DNA from: Acidobacteriota bacterium
Lineage (GTDB): Bacteria > Acidobacteriota > UBA4820 > DSQY01
DNA: 7,831 nucleotides
NCBI GenBank assembly: GCA_021814085.1
Contig: JAKAJA010000071.1
Location: 1 to 7,831, forward strand
Direction: 5' to 3'
Shown: positions 7,638 to 7,831 of the stretch, in pieces
Position numbering within the stretch: the stretch's first letter is position 1
Layout of the letters: each line of letters starts with the position of its first letter
Made by a program: the position numbers and the translations under genes
The notes under the pieces: model-generated
The model's input: the letters and a program-made list of their open reading frames with translations, nothing else
Database searches by the model: none
Told to the model about the DNA's origin: nothing

Positions 7638-7669
7638 CGGCAACCGCTCCCCCCGCGGGAGCTGACTGT

Positions 7670-7714
7670 GGCCCTGGCCCGGGTGGTCCCTCCGGGCTGG
7701 GGCCCTTCTCTTTT
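7670..7714 (+). terminator. Rho-independent terminator after the selenoprotein gene
   Basis: A 13-bp stem pairs 7670-7682 with 7692-7704 around a 9-nt loop (7683-7691). It is nearly all G-C, with two adjacent G-U wobbles (7675/7699 and 7676/7698), and is followed by the T-rich tract TTCTCTTTT (7706-7714). It starts 32 nt after the stop of the thioredoxin-TPR gene and should end the long + strand transcript before the next gene. Confidence 0.8.
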
Positions 7715-7739
7715 GCACCCGACCCGAGAGGAGCCTCCC

Positions 7740-7831
7740 CTGCGCCATCCTCCCAGCCGGCCCGTGCTCTACATGGCCTTCGCCGCCGGCGCCGCGGCGG
7801 CCGTGTGGATCTCGGGCCCGCTCCCGCTGAT
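7740..7831 (+). CDS. N-terminus of a membrane protein, possibly ComEC/Rec2-like (5' fragment)
   Basis: An open frame runs off the window end. With a CTG start at 7740, preceded by GAGAGGAG (7726-7733) 6 nt upstream, it reads MRHPPSRPVLYMAFAAGAAA and then AVWISGPLPL. In-frame alternatives are TTG 7713 (inside the terminator T tract, so unlikely), GTG 7764 and ATG 7773. A short basic N-terminus followed by an alanine-rich membrane helix of the type 'RPVL-x-MAFAAG' resembles the first helix of ComEC/Rec2 DNA-uptake channels, but only 30 residues are visible, so the identity is tentative. It is separated from the upstream run by the terminator. Confidence 0.45.
   Translation, partial: MRHPPSRPVLYMAFAAGAAAAVWISGPLPL

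Noticed and set aside
7646..7662. Small hairpin GCTCCC/GGGAGC just after the selenoprotein stop
   Set aside because: It has a 6-bp stem and no T tract; the much stronger terminator at 7670-7714 explains transcript ending.
6381..7748. Long antisense open frame (455 codons) opposite the selenoprotein gene
   Set aside because: Its product has no recognisable motif and a low-complexity Gly/Val/Leu-rich make-up. The + strand thioredoxin landmarks and ribosome site decide the coding strand.

Overview
The window comes from a visibly GC-rich bacterial genome with tightly packed, overlapping genes and C/G-ending codons. Gene content points to a Gram-negative-type cell: a TonB-like C-terminal domain, an ABC-2 exporter, a prepilin peptidase, a secreted thioredoxin-like protein and a two-TM sensor kinase. 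An ABC pair beside a prepilin peptidase and a PAS histidine kinase recalls the pil clusters of Myxococcota and former Deltaproteobacteria. Acidobacteriota would fit equally well, and the lineage cannot be fixed from the sequence alone.

Layout. Positions 1-228 (+) are the end of a protein with a TonB-like C-terminal domain. It converges on an ltaE-type low-specificity threonine aldolase (257-1288, -). A 119-bp intergenic region (1289-1407) holds plausible divergent promoters. From 1408 to 7637 there is one co-directional run on the + strand: ABC ATPase, ABC-2 permease, membrane-anchored TPR protein, prepilin peptidase, sensor histidine kinase and thioredoxin-TPR protein. The first five genes overlap or lie 1 nt apart. 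The sixth follows after 34 nt with its own strong Shine-Dalgarno site. The run ends at a strong intrinsic terminator (7670-7714). A new membrane protein, possibly ComEC-like, begins at about 7740 and leaves the window.

Main discovery. The thioredoxin-like gene (6567-7637) is interrupted by one in-frame TGA at 6717-6719. The TGA falls exactly where the first cysteine of the WCxxC redox motif belongs, so the motif reads W-U-G-A-C. Directly after it is a hairpin with the geometry of a bacterial SECIS element: the apical loop starts 21 nt after the UGA and has G in its second position. The frame is otherwise open for the whole 356-residue protein. This is best read as a selenocysteine-containing, secreted thioredoxin-TPR selenoprotein, which a standard gene caller would split into a 50-aa peptide and a truncated 278-aa protein.

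How the genes may work together. The ABC pair, the TPR protein, the prepilin peptidase and the PilS/NtrB-like kinase look like part of a type IV pilus or pseudopilus locus, similar in content to the pilGHI-pilD-pilS genes of Myxococcus xanthus. The TPR protein carries a C-terminal segment resembling the body of GspG-type pseudopilins, which strengthens the link to the peptidase beside it. The selenoprotein may act on thiols outside the cytoplasm, but no substrate can be inferred.
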